Assembly: GCA_039925865.1 (NCBI GenBank)
Contig: JBDSYA010000209.1
Span: forward strand, 1 to 6,779
DNA length: 6,779 nt
Direction of reading: 5' to 3'
DNA from: JBDSYA01 sp039925865
GTDB taxonomy: Bacteria > Bacteroidota > Ignavibacteria > Tepidaquicellales > Tepidaquicellaceae
Position 1 is the stretch's first letter, and every line of letters starts with the position of its first letter. Positions 6,373 to 6,779 of the stretch are shown in pieces. Both the position numbers and the translations under genes were made by a program. The notes beneath the pieces are model-generated. The model searched no databases. It was not told where the DNA came from and saw only the letters and a program-made list of their open reading frames with translations.

Positions 6373-6535
6373 TTAATCGTGGGTATAAATATGTTTGGAG
6401 ATCATTAATTTAAATTTATTTGCCTGCTCGGTATCAACTAATTCAAAATCCTCTTCTTTTAGTTTGGTTCTTTTCTTTAAAAATGAATCAGTTAACTTAT
6501 TGAATGCCCGGATATTAATCCACCGGCAGGCCTGA
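6373..6535 (-). pseudogene. Coding-like minus-strand stretch without a start, possible gene remnant
   Basis: On the minus strand, in a frame different from the MutS-related gene, an open stretch runs across the MutS stop and ends at TAA 6375-6373. Its translation includes NIRAFNKLTDSFLKKRTK, then LKEEDFELVDTEQANKFK and LMISKHIYTHD. The composition, with charged and hydrophobic residues mixed, looks like the C-terminus of a real protein more than random AT-rich DNA. However, no ATG, GTG or TTG start is available near its beginning. It may be the tail of a gene whose front was deleted, or chance. I do not recognise the family. Confidence 0.25.
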
Positions 6536-6779
6536 AAGCTCCATTATCTTCAACGCGTTTGTAGTTGGGCAGGGTCCGTTATGAATTTTATAATCAAAGA
6601 CCATTTTACTGTCAATTATATCTTCTCGAAAATGATAATTTGTAATTGAAGTAATTTCATCTGAGAGATTTACTAATTCAAGATCGTGTGTAGTGACAGC
6701 GCCCGTACCGTTAAGTTGTGATAACTTTTTTATAAAAGCCCTGCTCCCGGTAAGTCTTTCGCGGTTATTGGTACCTTTG
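6515..6779 (-). CDS. MutS-family ATPase, C-terminal part (gene continues beyond the window)
   Basis: The last 87 codons of a gene entering from the right edge, ending at TAA 6517-6515. The visible sequence begins KGTNNRERLTGSRAFI, the stretch just after the Walker B Asp-Glu in MutS domain V proteins. It continues with GAVTTHDLELVNL, the family's conserved TH switch region, then NYHFRED, MVFDYKIHNGPC and TTNALKIMELSGLPVD. This end pattern (FDYKL-G-C-TTNAL-LM--GLPV) is typical of stand-alone MutS-related ATPases common in Bacteroidota-like genomes, distinct from classical MutS1 or MutS2. Such proteins bind DNA as ATP-driven clamps, but the role of this subgroup is not established. Walker A and the N-terminal domains lie outside the window. 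It is convergent with the 497-residue gene, with about 230 bp between the two stops. Confidence 0.85.
   Translation of the reverse strand, partial: KGTNNRERLTGSRAFIKKLSQLNGTGAVTTHDLELVNLSDEITSITNYHFREDIIDSKMVFDYKIHNGPCPTTNALKIMELSGLPVD

Overview
The window is AT-rich DNA with short intergenic gaps and mostly weak or absent Shine-Dalgarno sequences. It has the feel of the Bacteroidota/Ignavibacteriota (FCB) lineage. The best lineage hints are the 497-residue helical protein, whose MLKSSLxEILKTF start and TPR-like C-terminal half I associate with lineage-expanded uncharacterised families in Ignavibacteria-like genomes, and a MutS-related ATPase of a type common in that group. The assignment comes from recall and was not tested by any search.

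Layout. (1) Bases 3-509, plus strand: the 3' part of an isoprenylcysteine-carboxyl-methyltransferase-like membrane methyltransferase gene, cut by the window edge. It ends tail-to-tail with, and overlaps by 8 bp, the next block. (2) Bases 4247 down to 502, minus strand: a tight four-gene block, probably one operon. In order of transcription it encodes an SGNH/GDSL hydrolase, a family-4-type glycosyltransferase, an FkbM-like methyltransferase and a non-hydrolysing UDP-GlcNAc 2-epimerase (WecB/MnaA). Gaps are 3 bp, -8 bp and 46 bp. Together they look like part of a surface- or exopolysaccharide locus: the epimerase supplies UDP-ManNAc, the glycosyltransferase builds glycan, and the methyltransferase and hydrolase could decorate or trim it.

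(3) Bases 4248-4787: a 540-bp stretch with no intact gene but with two gene relics. One is the left end of an insertion sequence with the first codons of a frameshifted transposase. The other is the frameshifted N-terminus of a paralogue of the next gene. A perfect 14-bp inverted repeat lies across the first relic. (4) Bases 4788-6281, plus strand: the intact 497-residue uncharacterised protein. (5) Bases 6282-6514: a gap holding a coding-like minus-strand stretch with no obvious start. (6) Bases 6515-6779, minus strand: the last 87 codons of a MutS-family ATPase gene that runs off the window.

The most unusual points are the paralogue relic abutting its intact sibling, and the loss of normally conserved residues in three adjacent enzymes of the polysaccharide block: two Asp-to-Val in the FkbM-like protein, Glu-to-Gln in the glycosyltransferase, and an altered TERPE region in the epimerase. 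I see no convincing CRISPR array, tRNA, rRNA or new defence system.
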